DNA from: Mycobacterium sp. NS-7484
Lineage (GTDB): Bacteria; Actinomycetota; Actinomycetes; Mycobacteriales; Mycobacteriaceae
Direction: 5' to 3'
DNA: 64,000 nucleotides
Assembly (NCBI RefSeq): GCF_001953975.1
Contig: NZ_MBEJ01000067.1
Location: 19,977 to 83,976 of the forward strand
Positions 28,365 to 37,141 of this stretch are shown here, piece by piece; position 1 is the stretch's first letter; each line of letters starts with the position of its first letter. The notes beneath the pieces are model-generated. The model saw only the letters and a program-made list of their open reading frames with translations, was not told where the DNA came from and did not search any database. Position numbers and translations under genes: made by a program.

Positions 28365-29879
28365 ATGGACCGGATTTTCCAGTGGGTATGGGACCGGCAC
28401 GGGCCGCGATACTCCTGGGCCATCTGTGCCCTCGTCTACCTGGCCGGGCTCTCGGTCCATCTCGCCTACCCGTTGATCATCGTCGCCTTCGAAAGATCCG
28501 ATCGCTACGTGCAGGCGGCCGTCATCACCTGCGTCGCCATGCTGGTGCGGACCTACCTGCTGGTCCTGCCCGGCTCGAAGCGGTTGCGTCTGATCGAGAA
28601 GTGGGCAGCGGGCCGCGACGTCGATCCGATGGAGGCGCTGCGCGGCACCTATGTGTACGGGCGGAGGACGACTGCGCGCGTGCTCGCAACCGACATCGTC
28701 TGGACGCCGTGCGTCGGGATGGCGGTCGCCACGCTCAACGGCGCGACCGGGTGGCGACTGGTTCAGTACGGGATCGTCGGCGCCGCATACGGCGCGGCCA
28801 CCGGAGTGTTCGGCGTGCACAGCTTCAGTGAGGGATCGCTGCGACCGGCCCGGACCGCCATCGCCGGCAACACGGGAATCGGTGACTCCCTGCCGCGCTC
28901 TCGTCCCACGTTTGCCACCTGGTCACACCTCACCATCCTGGCGTTGGCGTTTGGATTCTCCATCGGCGCCGCGATCACGGCTTCGGTAATCGACCGTGCC
29001 CGCGAGGATCCCATCGTCTCGTTGGCGATCGGGTGCGCGCTGACGCTGGTCTCCGGACCCATCGCCGTCATGACGATCGCCCCCTTCCTGCGTCCGATCC
29101 GCGACCTCGCCGAAGGAACCGAACGCGTCGCCGTCGGAGACTACGGCCGGCGCCTGCCGGTGGTCCAAGACGACGATCTGGGTGCGCTGTCGGCGTCGTT
29201 CAACCGCATGCAATCGGGTTTGGCTGAGCGCCAACGACTTCAGGCGGCGTTTGGGACATACGTGGACCCGGCTTTGGCGGCGCGGCTCCTTGAGCAAGGC
29301 GACGACGTGTTCACCGGTGAACGGCGTGAAGTGACGGTCATGTTCGTCGACATCCGAGACTTCACGCCCTTCGCCGAGGCGAACACCGCCGAAGACACGG
29401 TCGCCCGGCTCAACGCGCTGTTCGAGATCGTGGTGCCCGCCGTGGTCGACGCCGGTGGGCACGTCAACAAGTTCCTCGGCGACGGAGCTCTGGCGGTGTT
29501 CGGCGCCCCCAATGACCTTGCGAATCATGCCAATGCCGCCGTCGGAGCGGCAATGCTGATGCAGCGCCTGGTTGTCGAGCGATTCGAGGGTGCGCTGCGA
29601 ATCGGTATCGGCATCAACACCGGCGTGGTGATCGCCGGCACCATCGGCGGCGGAGGCAAGCTGGAATTCACGCTGATCGGTGACGCCGTCAACGTGGCCG
29701 CCCGCGTCGAGCAGCTCACGAAGCGGACCGGCGATTCGATCCTGCTGACCCAGCCGACCGTCGACACCTTGGACGCACATCCGCCCGAACTGACCGACCG
29801 GGGCTTTCACGAGCTGAAAGGAAAGTCAGCTGCGGTAAGGGTTTTCGGCCTCGCTAGTGCTACGGGGAATCAGGGGTAG
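28365..29879 (+). CDS. Membrane adenylate cyclase, class III, with HAMP domain
   Basis: This encodes 504 residues from the ATG at 28365. About six membrane spans (residues 17-240) lead to a HAMP linker (about 240-292) and a class III cyclase domain (about 320-495). Metal-binding Asp329 (MFVDIRDF) and Asp373 (NKFLGDG) are present. Lys369 and Asp440 (LIGDAVNVAARVE) specify ATP, and Asn443 and Arg447 are the transition-state residues. It should therefore be an active cAMP-forming enzyme. The architecture matches the Rv1318c-Rv1320c/Rv3645 group. Its end overlaps a convergent gene by 20 bases. Confidence 0.92.
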   Translation: MDRIFQWVWDRHGPRYSWAICALVYLAGLSVHLAYPLIIVAFERSDRYVQAAVITCVAMLVRTYLLVLPGSKRLRLIEKWAAGRDVDPMEALRGTYVYGRRTTARVLATDIVWTPCVGMAVATLNGATGWRLVQYGIVGAAYGAATGVFGVHSFSEGSLRPARTAIAGNTGIGDSLPRSRPTFATWSHLTILALAFGFSIGAAITASVIDRAREDPIVSLAIGCALTLVSGPIAVMTIAPFLRPIRDLAEGTERVAVGDYGRRLPVVQDDDLGALSASFNRMQSGLAERQRLQAAFGTYVDPALAARLLEQGDDVFTGERREVTVMFVDIRDFTPFAEANTAEDTVARLNALFEIVVPAVVDAGGHVNKFLGDGALAVFGAPNDLANHANAAVGAAMLMQRLVVERFEGALRIGIGINTGVVIAGTIGGGGKLEFTLIGDAVNVAARVEQLTKRTGDSILLTQPTVDTLDAHPPELTDRGFHELKGKSAAVRVFGLASATGNQG

Positions 29880-30432
29880 CCGTCGGCTGAATCGACACCA
29901 ACCGGAACGCGTCGGGCCGGGCCGCGTCAAAGGTGAAGCGGACGAGGAGAACATCAGGAGGAAACTTGGTGGCCAGGTCATTCAGCGTTCTGGGCAGGAA
30001 CACGCGGGCCTTGGCATTGCCGTACCAGTTGGGGTCGGAGGGCGAGGTATCGAGGCCGCTGACCGTCTCGATCGACTCGTCCCACTGCTGAACCGGTTCC
30101 GGTGGAGTGTCGCCGAATCCTTGCGATTTCAGGTAGGCATCCGCTTGTCCGGTAAGGGTGATCGGTGCCCCGCCACCGACCGGCGACCCGGTGATCGTTC
30201 CGTCCACCACATCGGCCGTGACCGATGTCAGCCGCGCCGTGCAGACGTTGTCGACGACCTCGGGCTGAGCGCAGAAAGTGGGCAGGGGAGTCGAACGGGC
30301 CGGCGCGCTGCTCAGCATGGCGGCAACCGGAAGTAGCACCGCGGCGACACCGACAACTGTCGTTGCCCAACGGCGGTCATTCGGCGTCGCGGCGTCCCTT
30401 CCACAGATGCGGGGACGCATTCGGTCGATCAC
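29860..30432 (-). CDS. Secreted hypothetical protein
   Basis: This encodes 190 residues; a second ATG lies four codons in. An N-terminal hydrophobic segment (ATTVVGVAAVLLPVAAMLSSAPARS) acts as signal peptide or anchor. The exported part has two early cysteines (TFCAQPEVVDNVCTARL). A beta-rich body follows, ending in ATKFPPDVLLVRFTFDAARPDAFRLVSIQP. The family is not recognised. It lies 43 bases downstream of a Ser/Thr-rich exported protein on the same strand, so the two may be co-transcribed. Its 3' end overlaps the cyclase gene. Confidence 0.72.
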   Translation of the reverse strand: MIDRMRPRICGRDAATPNDRRWATTVVGVAAVLLPVAAMLSSAPARSTPLPTFCAQPEVVDNVCTARLTSVTADVVDGTITGSPVGGGAPITLTGQADAYLKSQGFGDTPPEPVQQWDESIETVSGLDTSPSDPNWYGNAKARVFLPRTLNDLATKFPPDVLLVRFTFDAARPDAFRLVSIQPTATPDSP

Positions 30433-30475
30433 GAAATGTATTTCGGGTTTTTCGCCTCGGGAGTTACCGGCCGTC

Positions 30476-31897
30476 TCACGCGACGAGTTGCGGCTGTTCG
30501 CGTCGGGCTGTTGGGCCCGGACGCGCAGTGCGGGTATGAACGGCGATCAGCGAGCCCGACCGCACCGTCCCGATCGGACCCTGCCGGGCAAAACGAGCCA
30601 ATTCCGTTGTGCGCAACGTGACTCCCCACTTCGCCTGGCGATACCCGATCCGCACACCGGTGACCGCTGCGGCGAACACGCCACCGAGCCCCGGCAGCGC
30701 CGTCGAGAGCAAGGCCCACAGTGAGATCGCCACCAGGGCGGTGACCGCCTTCTTGAGCGGCGTGGTCTTCGCGTTGCCGGGGTGACTCACGTCGGCCAGC
30801 ACCGGTGCGGTGCGTTGCAGCACCGAGCTCAACGACACGATCTCGTCGAGGCTCAAATCGAATTTCAGGGCGTCGGCGGCAGCGGCGGCGATCGGTGATC
30901 CGACCGCCGGCAGCAACAGCGCATGCGACTTGATCTTCTGCAGAAGAGTGACGATCGAGTGGTACGGAAGCGCGGTCAGCGATTGCACGGCGCTCACGGC
31001 GCCGGTGGCCCACGGGAAGTTGAATATGGCGTGGATCTGCGACGCCAGTTCAATGACTACGTCGACAGCCGTCGTCACCAGCATCCTTAGGAACTCGACG
31101 ACGGCCAGCCGGATCTCTGGTGTTGCGGCCGGCGCAACCGGCTCCTCGACGGCGGCCGACGTCACGGCCGGCTCGGTTTCAGCCGCCGGGGCGGTGGTCG
31201 CTTCCGCAACCGGGGCGGCCGCGGTACCGGTGGCAGCAGTGCTCGACGCCGAGGTCGACGCGGAGGTCGACGCCGAGGTCGACGTGGTGCCCGCGTCGAC
31301 GTGTGTTGCTGGTGCGGTCGTCTCCTGAGTGGCGGTCGACGATGAGGATTCGACGGTGTTCGAGCCGCTGGAGCTGCCCTCGGTGTCTGACGAGGTGCTC
31401 TTGGTGGTGACGGGCGTGGGGAGATCGGCGAGAGTATCGAGATTCAAGGCGGTCGGGGACTGCGGGGCGCTCGTGCCGGCCGTGCTGCCCGACATCTCAG
31501 TCGTGTTCGATCCGCCGGACGTGCTCGACGTGGTGCCAGTGGTGTTGCCTCCGCTGACCCCGGTGTTCGTTTGAGCAGACACGGTCGAGCGCGGCTGAAC
31601 GTTCCCATCGCCGGTGGAGGTGCTCATCGTCGTCGTGTGTTGCGTGGTGGTGGCCGTGGCAGAGCTCTCCGACGACGTCGTTGCGGTGGAATTCGTGGCG
31701 GAGCTGTTCGTGGCCGTGTTGTCGGTGTTCGACGTGGTGCCGTTCTCAGTGCTCGAACTGCCGGTGCTGTGACTGGACTCCGACGACGATTCACCGTCCG
31801 CACGCGCCATGGGCACCGAACCACACGCAGTACTCACCACGAGTCCGGCTGACACCAGGCACGCACCCGCGATCAGGTGAATACGTGTGGAACTCAC
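30476..31897 (-). CDS. Ser/Thr-rich exported protein
   Basis: This encodes 473 residues from a GTG at 31897 close to GAGGAG; a GTG at 31924 is an alternative. A signal peptide (IHLIAGACLVSAGLVVSTACGSVPMARA) is followed by about 230 residues of Ser/Thr/Ala low complexity with STSASTSASTSA repeats. These come from a 12-bp unit repeated near 31243-31286. A conserved-looking helical region (RLAVVEFLRMLVTTAVDVVIELASQIHAIFNFPW) and a hydrophobic C-terminal segment follow. The linker is a likely site for O-mannosylation. The C-terminal part resembles domains in other mycobacterial surface proteins, but I cannot assign a function. Confidence 0.72.
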   Translation of the reverse strand: MSSTRIHLIAGACLVSAGLVVSTACGSVPMARADGESSSESSHSTGSSSTENGTTSNTDNTATNSSATNSTATTSSESSATATTTQHTTTMSTSTGDGNVQPRSTVSAQTNTGVSGGNTTGTTSSTSGGSNTTEMSGSTAGTSAPQSPTALNLDTLADLPTPVTTKSTSSDTEGSSSGSNTVESSSSTATQETTAPATHVDAGTTSTSASTSASTSASSTAATGTAAAPVAEATTAPAAETEPAVTSAAVEEPVAPAATPEIRLAVVEFLRMLVTTAVDVVIELASQIHAIFNFPWATGAVSAVQSLTALPYHSIVTLLQKIKSHALLLPAVGSPIAAAAADALKFDLSLDEIVSLSSVLQRTAPVLADVSHPGNAKTTPLKKAVTALVAISLWALLSTALPGLGGVFAAAVTGVRIGYRQAKWGVTLRTTELARFARQGPIGTVRSGSLIAVHTRTARPGPTARREQPQLVA

Positions 31898-32143
31898 GGT
31901 CTCCTCGCAGTGGACGTCATTCACGTAGACCACTGACAGCTGGAGAGCAAGTGTGATGTAGCTAACAGCGGTGCTCAATTCTGGAGCCGGGGCCAGAAGC
32001 GTGTCAATAGTCCGCGCAGTGTTTTTCTCCCTGGTCAAAGGGGTCAAGATCACTTGCACGGTGCATATTCGATACCCGACCGATACCGCGACACGTCGTC
32101 GGGCACCGCGGTTCGGCCCGCCCGGCCGCCCACAATTTGGGAC

Positions 32144-33589
32144 ATGACGGAACCGCGCGGGGTCTCGCGTCAGACGTTCCTGCGCGGTGCGGTCGGGGCG
32201 GTGGCCGCCGGGATGGTTTTCGGCACCAGCCGCGCCCGCGCCGATCCCGCCACGTCCGGGTGGGGTGAGCTGTCGCGCGCGATCAGCGGGCAGGTGATCC
32301 TGCCGGACAGCGGCGGCCAATTCGATTCGGCCAAGAGCGTTTTCAACACCAACTTCAACGGACTGGCGCCCGCGGCCGTCGTCACCCCGACGTCCGCGGT
32401 GGACGTCCAGAAGGCGATGGCCTTCGCTGCGGCCCACAACCTCAAGGTCGCGCCGCGCGGTGGCGGCCATTCCTATGTGGGTGCCTCGACCGCGAACGGC
32501 ACGATGGTCCTGGACCTGCGCCAACTGCCCGGTGACATCCAGTACGACGCGTCGACGGGCCACGTCACGGTGACACCGGCGACGCATCTGTACGCCATCC
32601 ACCAGGCCCTGGCCGCCGCCGGTCGGGGGATCCCGACCGGGACCTGTCCGACTGTCGGCGCGGCCGGGCATGCGCTGGGCGGCGGGTTGGGGGCTCAGTC
32701 CCGGCACGCGGGCTTGATGTGTGACCAATTGGTGTCGGCGACGGTGGTGTTGCCCGGCGGCGGGGCCCTCACGGCCTCGGCCCACGAGAACCCCGATCTG
32801 TACTGGGCCTTACGTGGGGGAGGAGGTGGCAATTTCGGGGTGACGACCGCGTTGACCTTCGCCACCTTCCCGATCGGCGATGTGGACGTCGTCGGCGCGC
32901 ATTTCCCGCTGCAGGACTTTCCGCAGGTGCTCGTCGGGTGGCAGAACTGGCTGCGCACCGCCGACCGCAGTAGTTGGGCCCTGGCCGACACCGTCACTGA
33001 CCCGCAGGGCGCGCACTGCCGCATCCTGGCCACCTGCCCGGCGGGCGCCGGTGACAGCGTCGCAGCCGCTGTGGTCAAATCGGTGGGACTGCAGCCGGCC
33101 TCGATCGAGCGCCGCACGTTCAACTACCTGGATCTGGTGAAGTTCCTGGCCGCCGACAATCTCAACCCGTCACCGCTCGGCTATGTCGGTGGCTCAGACG
33201 TGTTCGGCTCGATCACTCCGGCCGTCGCACAGGGAATCGCCGCGGCGTTCAACGCTTTTCCCGCGGGAGCCGGCCGGCCGTTGGTGATCATGCATACGCT
33301 CGACAGCGCGCTCGCCACGATCGGGCCGGGGGACTCCGCCTTTCCGTGGCGGCGGCAATCCGCTCTGGTGCAGTGGTATGTGGAGACTTCCGGTTCGCCT
33401 GCACCAGCTGCCAACTGGCTGAACACCGCGCACCAAGCCGTGGCACCGTATTCCGTCGGCGGCTACGTGAACTATCTCGAAGCAGGTCAGCCCGCGTCAC
33501 GGTACTTCGGGGCCAACCTTGCTCGGTTGGCGGCCACCCGGCAGAAATACGATCCGGGGCGAATCATGTTCTCAGGCCTAAACTTTTGA
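32144..33589 (+). CDS. Exported FAD-linked oxidase (berberine-bridge type)
   Basis: This encodes 481 residues from the ATG at 32144. The start VSRQTFLRGAVGAVAAGMVFGTSRARA resembles a Tat signal with one Arg replaced by Gln. The FAD domain contains APRGGGHSYVGAS (His for covalent flavin) and GTCPTVGAAGHALGGGLG (Cys for the second bond), the pattern of bicovalent BBE-type oxidases. The C-terminal YVNYLEAGQPASRYFGANLARLAATRQKYDPGRIMF is the BBE substrate-domain ending. It probably oxidises a sugar or polyketide-like alcohol; the substrate is unknown. Confidence 0.87.
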   Translation: MTEPRGVSRQTFLRGAVGAVAAGMVFGTSRARADPATSGWGELSRAISGQVILPDSGGQFDSAKSVFNTNFNGLAPAAVVTPTSAVDVQKAMAFAAAHNLKVAPRGGGHSYVGASTANGTMVLDLRQLPGDIQYDASTGHVTVTPATHLYAIHQALAAAGRGIPTGTCPTVGAAGHALGGGLGAQSRHAGLMCDQLVSATVVLPGGGALTASAHENPDLYWALRGGGGGNFGVTTALTFATFPIGDVDVVGAHFPLQDFPQVLVGWQNWLRTADRSSWALADTVTDPQGAHCRILATCPAGAGDSVAAAVVKSVGLQPASIERRTFNYLDLVKFLAADNLNPSPLGYVGGSDVFGSITPAVAQGIAAAFNAFPAGAGRPLVIMHTLDSALATIGPGDSAFPWRRQSALVQWYVETSGSPAPAANWLNTAHQAVAPYSVGGYVNYLEAGQPASRYFGANLARLAATRQKYDPGRIMFSGLNF

Positions 33590-33639
33590 CGTAGATCCGG
33601 CAGAGGTCTACCGGGCCTACGGACTAGCGAAGGATCAGC

Positions 33640-34674
33640 ATGCGAGCAACCGTGATGTATGAGGCCGGCGACGTGCGTGTCGAGGACGTGCCCGACCCGA
33701 CGTTGAAGGAACCCACCGACGCCGTCGTGCGTGTCACGCGTGCATGCATCTGTGGCAGCGATCTGTGGCCATATCAGTCCATGCCCCACAACGACCACGG
33801 GCGACGAATGGGTCATGAGTTCATCGGCATCGTCGAAGATGTCGGTGCGGACGTGTCGTCCCTCAACCGCGGTGACCTGGTGGTGGCACCGTTCGTCTGG
33901 GCCGACAACACTTGCGACTTCTGCCAGGAGGGGTTGCAGACATCGTGCCGGCACGGCGGCGGATGGGGCGCCCCCGGTGTCGACGCCGGGCAGGGGGAGG
34001 CCGTGCGTGTCCCGCAGGCTCAGGGCACTTTGGTGAAGCTGCCCGTGGCAGCGGATTCGGCGCTCATGCCGTCACTGCTGACCTTGTCCGACGTGTTCTG
34101 CACCGGTCACCACGGCGTGGTGACCGCTCATGTCGGGCCCGGATCAGCGGTCACCGTGATCGGTGACGGCGCGGTGGGGTTGTGTGCGGTGTTGGCCGCC
34201 AAGCGGCTGGGCGCCGAGCAGATCATCCTGAACGGCCGTCACACCGACCGCACCGATCTCGGGCGGGAGTTCGGTGCCACCGACGTCGTGGCCGAGCGCG
34301 GGGACGAGGCCGTCGCGAAGATCCGCGAACTGACCGGCGGCGACGGCACACCGGCGGTGATCGAATGCGTCGGCACCGAATCGTCGCTCGCCACCGCGCT
34401 GGACGTGGTCCGGGACGGCGGACGGGTCAGCCGGTTGGGGGTGTCCCAATACACCCAGGTGCCAATGGGTTTCGGCACCTTCTTCCGCAACGTCACCCTC
34501 ACCGGCGGTGTCGCGCCCGCCCGCGCCTATATCGAGGAACTCATGCCCGACGTCCTCGACGGCACCATCGAGCCGGGGCGCGTCTTCGACCACACGATCG
34601 GACTCGAGGAGACCCCGGCCGGCTACCGCGCCATGGCCGACCGCGAGGCACTCAAGGTGCTGATCGAGCCGTGA
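33640..34674 (+). CDS. Zinc-dependent alcohol dehydrogenase family protein
   Basis: This 344-residue medium-chain dehydrogenase has catalytic zinc ligands in RACICGSDLW and MGHEFIGIVEDVG. The structural-zinc loop reads DNTCDFCQEGLQTSC, with three Cys rather than four. The nucleotide-binding glycine motif is VIGDGAVGLCAVLAAKRLGA. It starts 50 bases after the flavin oxidase and may form a short oxidative operon with it; the substrate is unknown. Confidence 0.88.
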   Translation: MRATVMYEAGDVRVEDVPDPTLKEPTDAVVRVTRACICGSDLWPYQSMPHNDHGRRMGHEFIGIVEDVGADVSSLNRGDLVVAPFVWADNTCDFCQEGLQTSCRHGGGWGAPGVDAGQGEAVRVPQAQGTLVKLPVAADSALMPSLLTLSDVFCTGHHGVVTAHVGPGSAVTVIGDGAVGLCAVLAAKRLGAEQIILNGRHTDRTDLGREFGATDVVAERGDEAVAKIRELTGGDGTPAVIECVGTESSLATALDVVRDGGRVSRLGVSQYTQVPMGFGTFFRNVTLTGGVAPARAYIEELMPDVLDGTIEPGRVFDHTIGLEETPAGYRAMADREALKVLIEP

Positions 34675-34689
34675 CGCCGGTATGCGACA

Positions 34690-35070
34690 TCAGGCGGCGC
34701 GATGCTCGACATCCTCCGCGCGTCCACCCTGAACCACGGTGATCTGTCGAACTGCGGGCGCCGTCTCGGTAGCGGCATCGCGGTAGCTCTGCAGATACCT
34801 GTCCACCTCGTCGCGGCGCAACGGGGTGGAGAAGATGCTGACGTTATGGGCCGAGGCGCCAGGCTCACGGCCGTCAGCCAGGCGGCGGGCGCCGGCCCGG
34901 AAACCGGCCACGGCACCGGTGACACTCACGATCAACGCGGCGGCGGCGACGGTCGCCAGGCTGCTGCCGAGGGACAGGGCCGCCACGAAGGTCCCGAGTG
35001 ACGCAAACGCGAACAGCAGTAGGACGTACGCGACGGATGTGGCCGGAATGCGGCGGAAAACCTGAAACAT
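34690..35070 (-). CDS. Small membrane protein under TetR control
   Basis: This encodes 126 residues from the ATG at 35070, with an AGGTGA site 8 bases upstream. Two membrane spans (VAYVLLLFAFASLGTFVAALSLGSSLATVAAAALIVSVTGAVAGF) are followed by a basic, soluble tail (RRDEVDRYLQSYRDAATET). The family is not recognised. It is divergent from the TetR gene across an operator-like region, so it is the likely target of that repressor. Confidence 0.7.
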   Translation of the reverse strand: MFQVFRRIPATSVAYVLLLFAFASLGTFVAALSLGSSLATVAAAALIVSVTGAVAGFRAGARRLADGREPGASAHNVSIFSTPLRRDEVDRYLQSYRDAATETAPAVRQITVVQGGRAEDVEHRAA

Positions 35071-35115
35071 GACATCACCTCGTGAATAAAAACGGTTTCT
35101 ATTGAGAAACGATAC

Positions 35116-35148
35116 GCGTAGCGTAGCGCTGCTACGTATAGCGTAGCG
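35116..35148. promoter_or_regulatory. TetR operator region
   Basis: A perfect inverted repeat CGTAGC-gct-GCTACG lies at 35122-35136. GCGTAGCG occurs three times (35116-35123, 35121-35128, 35141-35148). It sits between the divergent membrane protein and TetR genes and is probably bound by that TetR. Confidence 0.7.
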
Positions 35149-35207
35149 CACGGCGCGGCTGGGATATTCCCTGAAGGTGGTCGAGGTCAGGCAGGAGAAG
35201 GGGAGCA

Positions 35208-35801
35208 ATGGCACAAGGGCGGGTGGAGGCCGGCATCGCTGAGTCCACGTTGCACTTACTGCGGGCCGCCGGTCCCCGTGCGGTGACAGTCGAGGCGGTC
35301 GCCGCCCACTCGGGGATCGCCAAGACAACGATCTACCGCCGGCATCCCAACCGGCGCGACATGTTGGCCGGGGCGCTGTCGCGACTGGCCGCACCAAGCC
35401 CGCTGGACGCCGACGCGGCAGCGCCCGACCGGCTCCGGTGGCTCATCGCACAGGCTGTCGGGACCATCGAAAACGGGATCGGTCTCGGGGGCCTGGCGGC
35501 GCTGCTCACCGCCGACGACCCCGAATTCACCACGTTGTTTCGCCGGATCCTCGTCGATCAACGGGCGGCGCTGGCCGGCGTGATCGACGCCGCGAAGGCC
35601 GACGGTTCGATGCGCGAGGACATCGACGCCGCGACGCTGATCGACGCCGTGGTTGGCGCCTATATCGCCGAATACGCCCGCACCGGGGCTGTCGAAGCGG
35701 GGTGGGAAGAGCGGTTGTTCGATCTGTTCTGGCCTACGGTGCGTGCGGATCACCGGCCAGCATCACCTCGACGTCCGCCAATCGGTCCGGATCGCCGATG
35801 A
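35208..35801 (+). CDS. TetR-family transcriptional regulator
   Basis: This 197-residue protein has its helix-turn-helix in AVTVEAVAAHSGIAKTTIYRRHPNRRDML. The C-terminal half (LGGLAALLTADDPEFTTLFRRILVDQRAALAGVIDAAKADG) is the TetR ligand/dimer domain. A GGAG site precedes the ATG. It is divergent from the small membrane protein. Its last 68 bases run antisense to the 3' end of the sigma factor gene, and the final residues (HRPASPRRPPIGPDRR) look non-conserved, so the stop may have moved recently. Confidence 0.88.
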   Translation: MAQGRVEAGIAESTLHLLRAAGPRAVTVEAVAAHSGIAKTTIYRRHPNRRDMLAGALSRLAAPSPLDADAAAPDRLRWLIAQAVGTIENGIGLGGLAALLTADDPEFTTLFRRILVDQRAALAGVIDAAKADGSMREDIDAATLIDAVVGAYIAEYARTGAVEAGWEERLFDLFWPTVRADHRPASPRRPPIGPDRR

Positions 35802-36624
35802 TGTCGATGACCTGTATCCGGTCGTCGGTAATGCCAAGGCGCAGTAGAGTTTTCAGCTCGCCCGCCGGGGCGATCACGATGCCGGCGGCCCCGTCGAGCA
35901 CGGCGACCTCGCCGCCACGGGCGACCGCGGCGAACATCTTGGACTCGTCGACGAACGCGCGCGCGCCGCGCAGTTCGGTGGGAATGTGCTCGCCGACCAG
36001 AATGCGGTCGACGCGACGCACCACGTCGGGGTCGAGGATTCTCAGCAGCGTGTCCAAGTCACCGTGTTGTGACGCGGCCAAGAATGCCCGCGCCATCTCG
36101 AGATGCTGCGCCGTCGGCCGCGCGGACGACGGCGCACCGTGAACGCGCTCCCGGGCCCGGCTCGCCAGCTTCTTGGCGGCGGCCGGAGTGCGGTCCAGTA
36201 GTACGGCGATGTCGTCGAAAGGCACGGCGAAGGCATCGTGCAAGACGAATGCCACGCGCTGGGCGGGGGAGAGTCGGTCGAGCACCACGAGCATGGCCCG
36301 ACCCACCGACTCGGCCATCGCCACCTGATCGTCAGCCGCCGGCACGGTGTCCTCCGCAAGCAGGGCATCGCCGCCGAGCACCTCGGCACGCCGCTTGCCC
36401 TCGCGGAGCCGATCGAGGCACTCACGCGCGGTCACCGTGGTGAACCATGCGGTCGGATTGTCGACCCCGTCGATGCCGCGCCGGCTCACCTTCAGCCAGG
36501 CGGCCTGCACCGCGTCGTCAGCGTCGTGCACCGAACCGAGCAGGCGGAAGGCGACCGCGCGCAGATGCCTGCGGTCTGCTTGGAATCGGTCGGCCAAGGC
36601 TTCCAGGGCATGTCCCTCATTCAT
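35734..36624 (-). CDS. ECF sigma factor with SnoaL-like C-terminal domain (ECF41/SigJ type)
   Basis: This encodes 296 residues from the ATG at 36624, with AAGGTGA upstream. Region 2 (FRLLGSVHDADDAVQAAWLKVSRRGIDGVDNPTAWFTTVTARECLDRLR) and region 4 (LDRLSPAQRVAFVLHDAFAVPFDDIAVLLDRTPAAAKKLASRARERV) are clear. A C-terminal SnoaL-like extension of about 110 residues follows (FLAASQHGDLDTLLRILDPDVV). In this group the extension replaces an anti-sigma factor in control. The divergent DoxX gene is a typical target. Confidence 0.92.
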   Translation of the reverse strand: MNEGHALEALADRFQADRRHLRAVAFRLLGSVHDADDAVQAAWLKVSRRGIDGVDNPTAWFTTVTARECLDRLREGKRRAEVLGGDALLAEDTVPAADDQVAMAESVGRAMLVVLDRLSPAQRVAFVLHDAFAVPFDDIAVLLDRTPAAAKKLASRARERVHGAPSSARPTAQHLEMARAFLAASQHGDLDTLLRILDPDVVRRVDRILVGEHIPTELRGARAFVDESKMFAAVARGGEVAVLDGAAGIVIAPAGELKTLLRLGITDDRIQVIDIIGDPDRLADVEVMLAGDPHAP

Positions 36625-36700
36625 CGCGTCACCTTTCGGGCTCGGCAAGCGTCATCAAGGTGAACCACCACCGCGCAACCACCGAACACAGGAGACGACA

Positions 36701-37063
36701 ATGACCCTACAACTCGGCCCGATCGCCACCGTGATCGTTGCGATCACCATCGCGGCCAATGCGGCAATGGCGCTCGCCGACCTTGCCGGGGCCCGTTTCG
36801 TGCTGGCCAACTCGGCGGAGGTCGGCGTGCCGCGGACCTGGGTGTCGCCACTGGGCCTGCTCAAAGGCGCGGGCGCGGCCGGATTGCTCATCGGCGTGGT
36901 GGCGTTCCCACCGATCGGTCTCGCCGCGGCCGTCGGGCTGACCGCGTTCTTCATCGGCGCCGTCGTCACACACTTTCGCGCCCGGGTGTTCTACAACATC
37001 GCGTTTCCGGCGGCGTTCCTGCTGCTCGCGGTGCTGTCGCTGGCGGCCTTCGCCACGGTGTGA
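36701..37063 (+). CDS. DoxX-like membrane protein
   Basis: This encodes 120 residues, AGGAG 8 bases upstream, and about four membrane spans. The ADLAGARFVLANSAEVGVPRTWVSPLGLLKGAGAAGLLIG segment is typical of small DoxX-like proteins. It is divergent from the ECF41-type sigma factor with only 76 bases between starts, the arrangement expected when the sigma factor transcribes it. Its activity is unknown; relatives are linked to redox stress. Confidence 0.85.
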   Translation: MTLQLGPIATVIVAITIAANAAMALADLAGARFVLANSAEVGVPRTWVSPLGLLKGAGAAGLLIGVVAFPPIGLAAAVGLTAFFIGAVVTHFRARVFYNIAFPAAFLLLAVLSLAAFATV

Positions 37064-37090
37064 CCCAGCCGCGGGGCGGACCCGCCCGAA

Positions 37091-37119
37091 GGCCCCATCC
37101 CGCAACGCGGAATGGGGCC
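37091..37119. terminator. Hairpin between DoxX and whiB3 (convergent)
   Basis: The 13-base arms (37091-37103 and 37107-37119) pair with a single mismatch around a 3-base loop. It lies between converging genes and could end both transcripts. Confidence 0.7.
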
Positions 37120-37141
37120 CCGGAAACGTTTGCTGGAACAG

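Noticed and set aside
33640..34674. Alcohol dehydrogenase as a pseudogene because one structural zinc Cys is missing
   Set aside because: The frame is intact and catalytic residues are present; many relatives lack full structural zinc sites.
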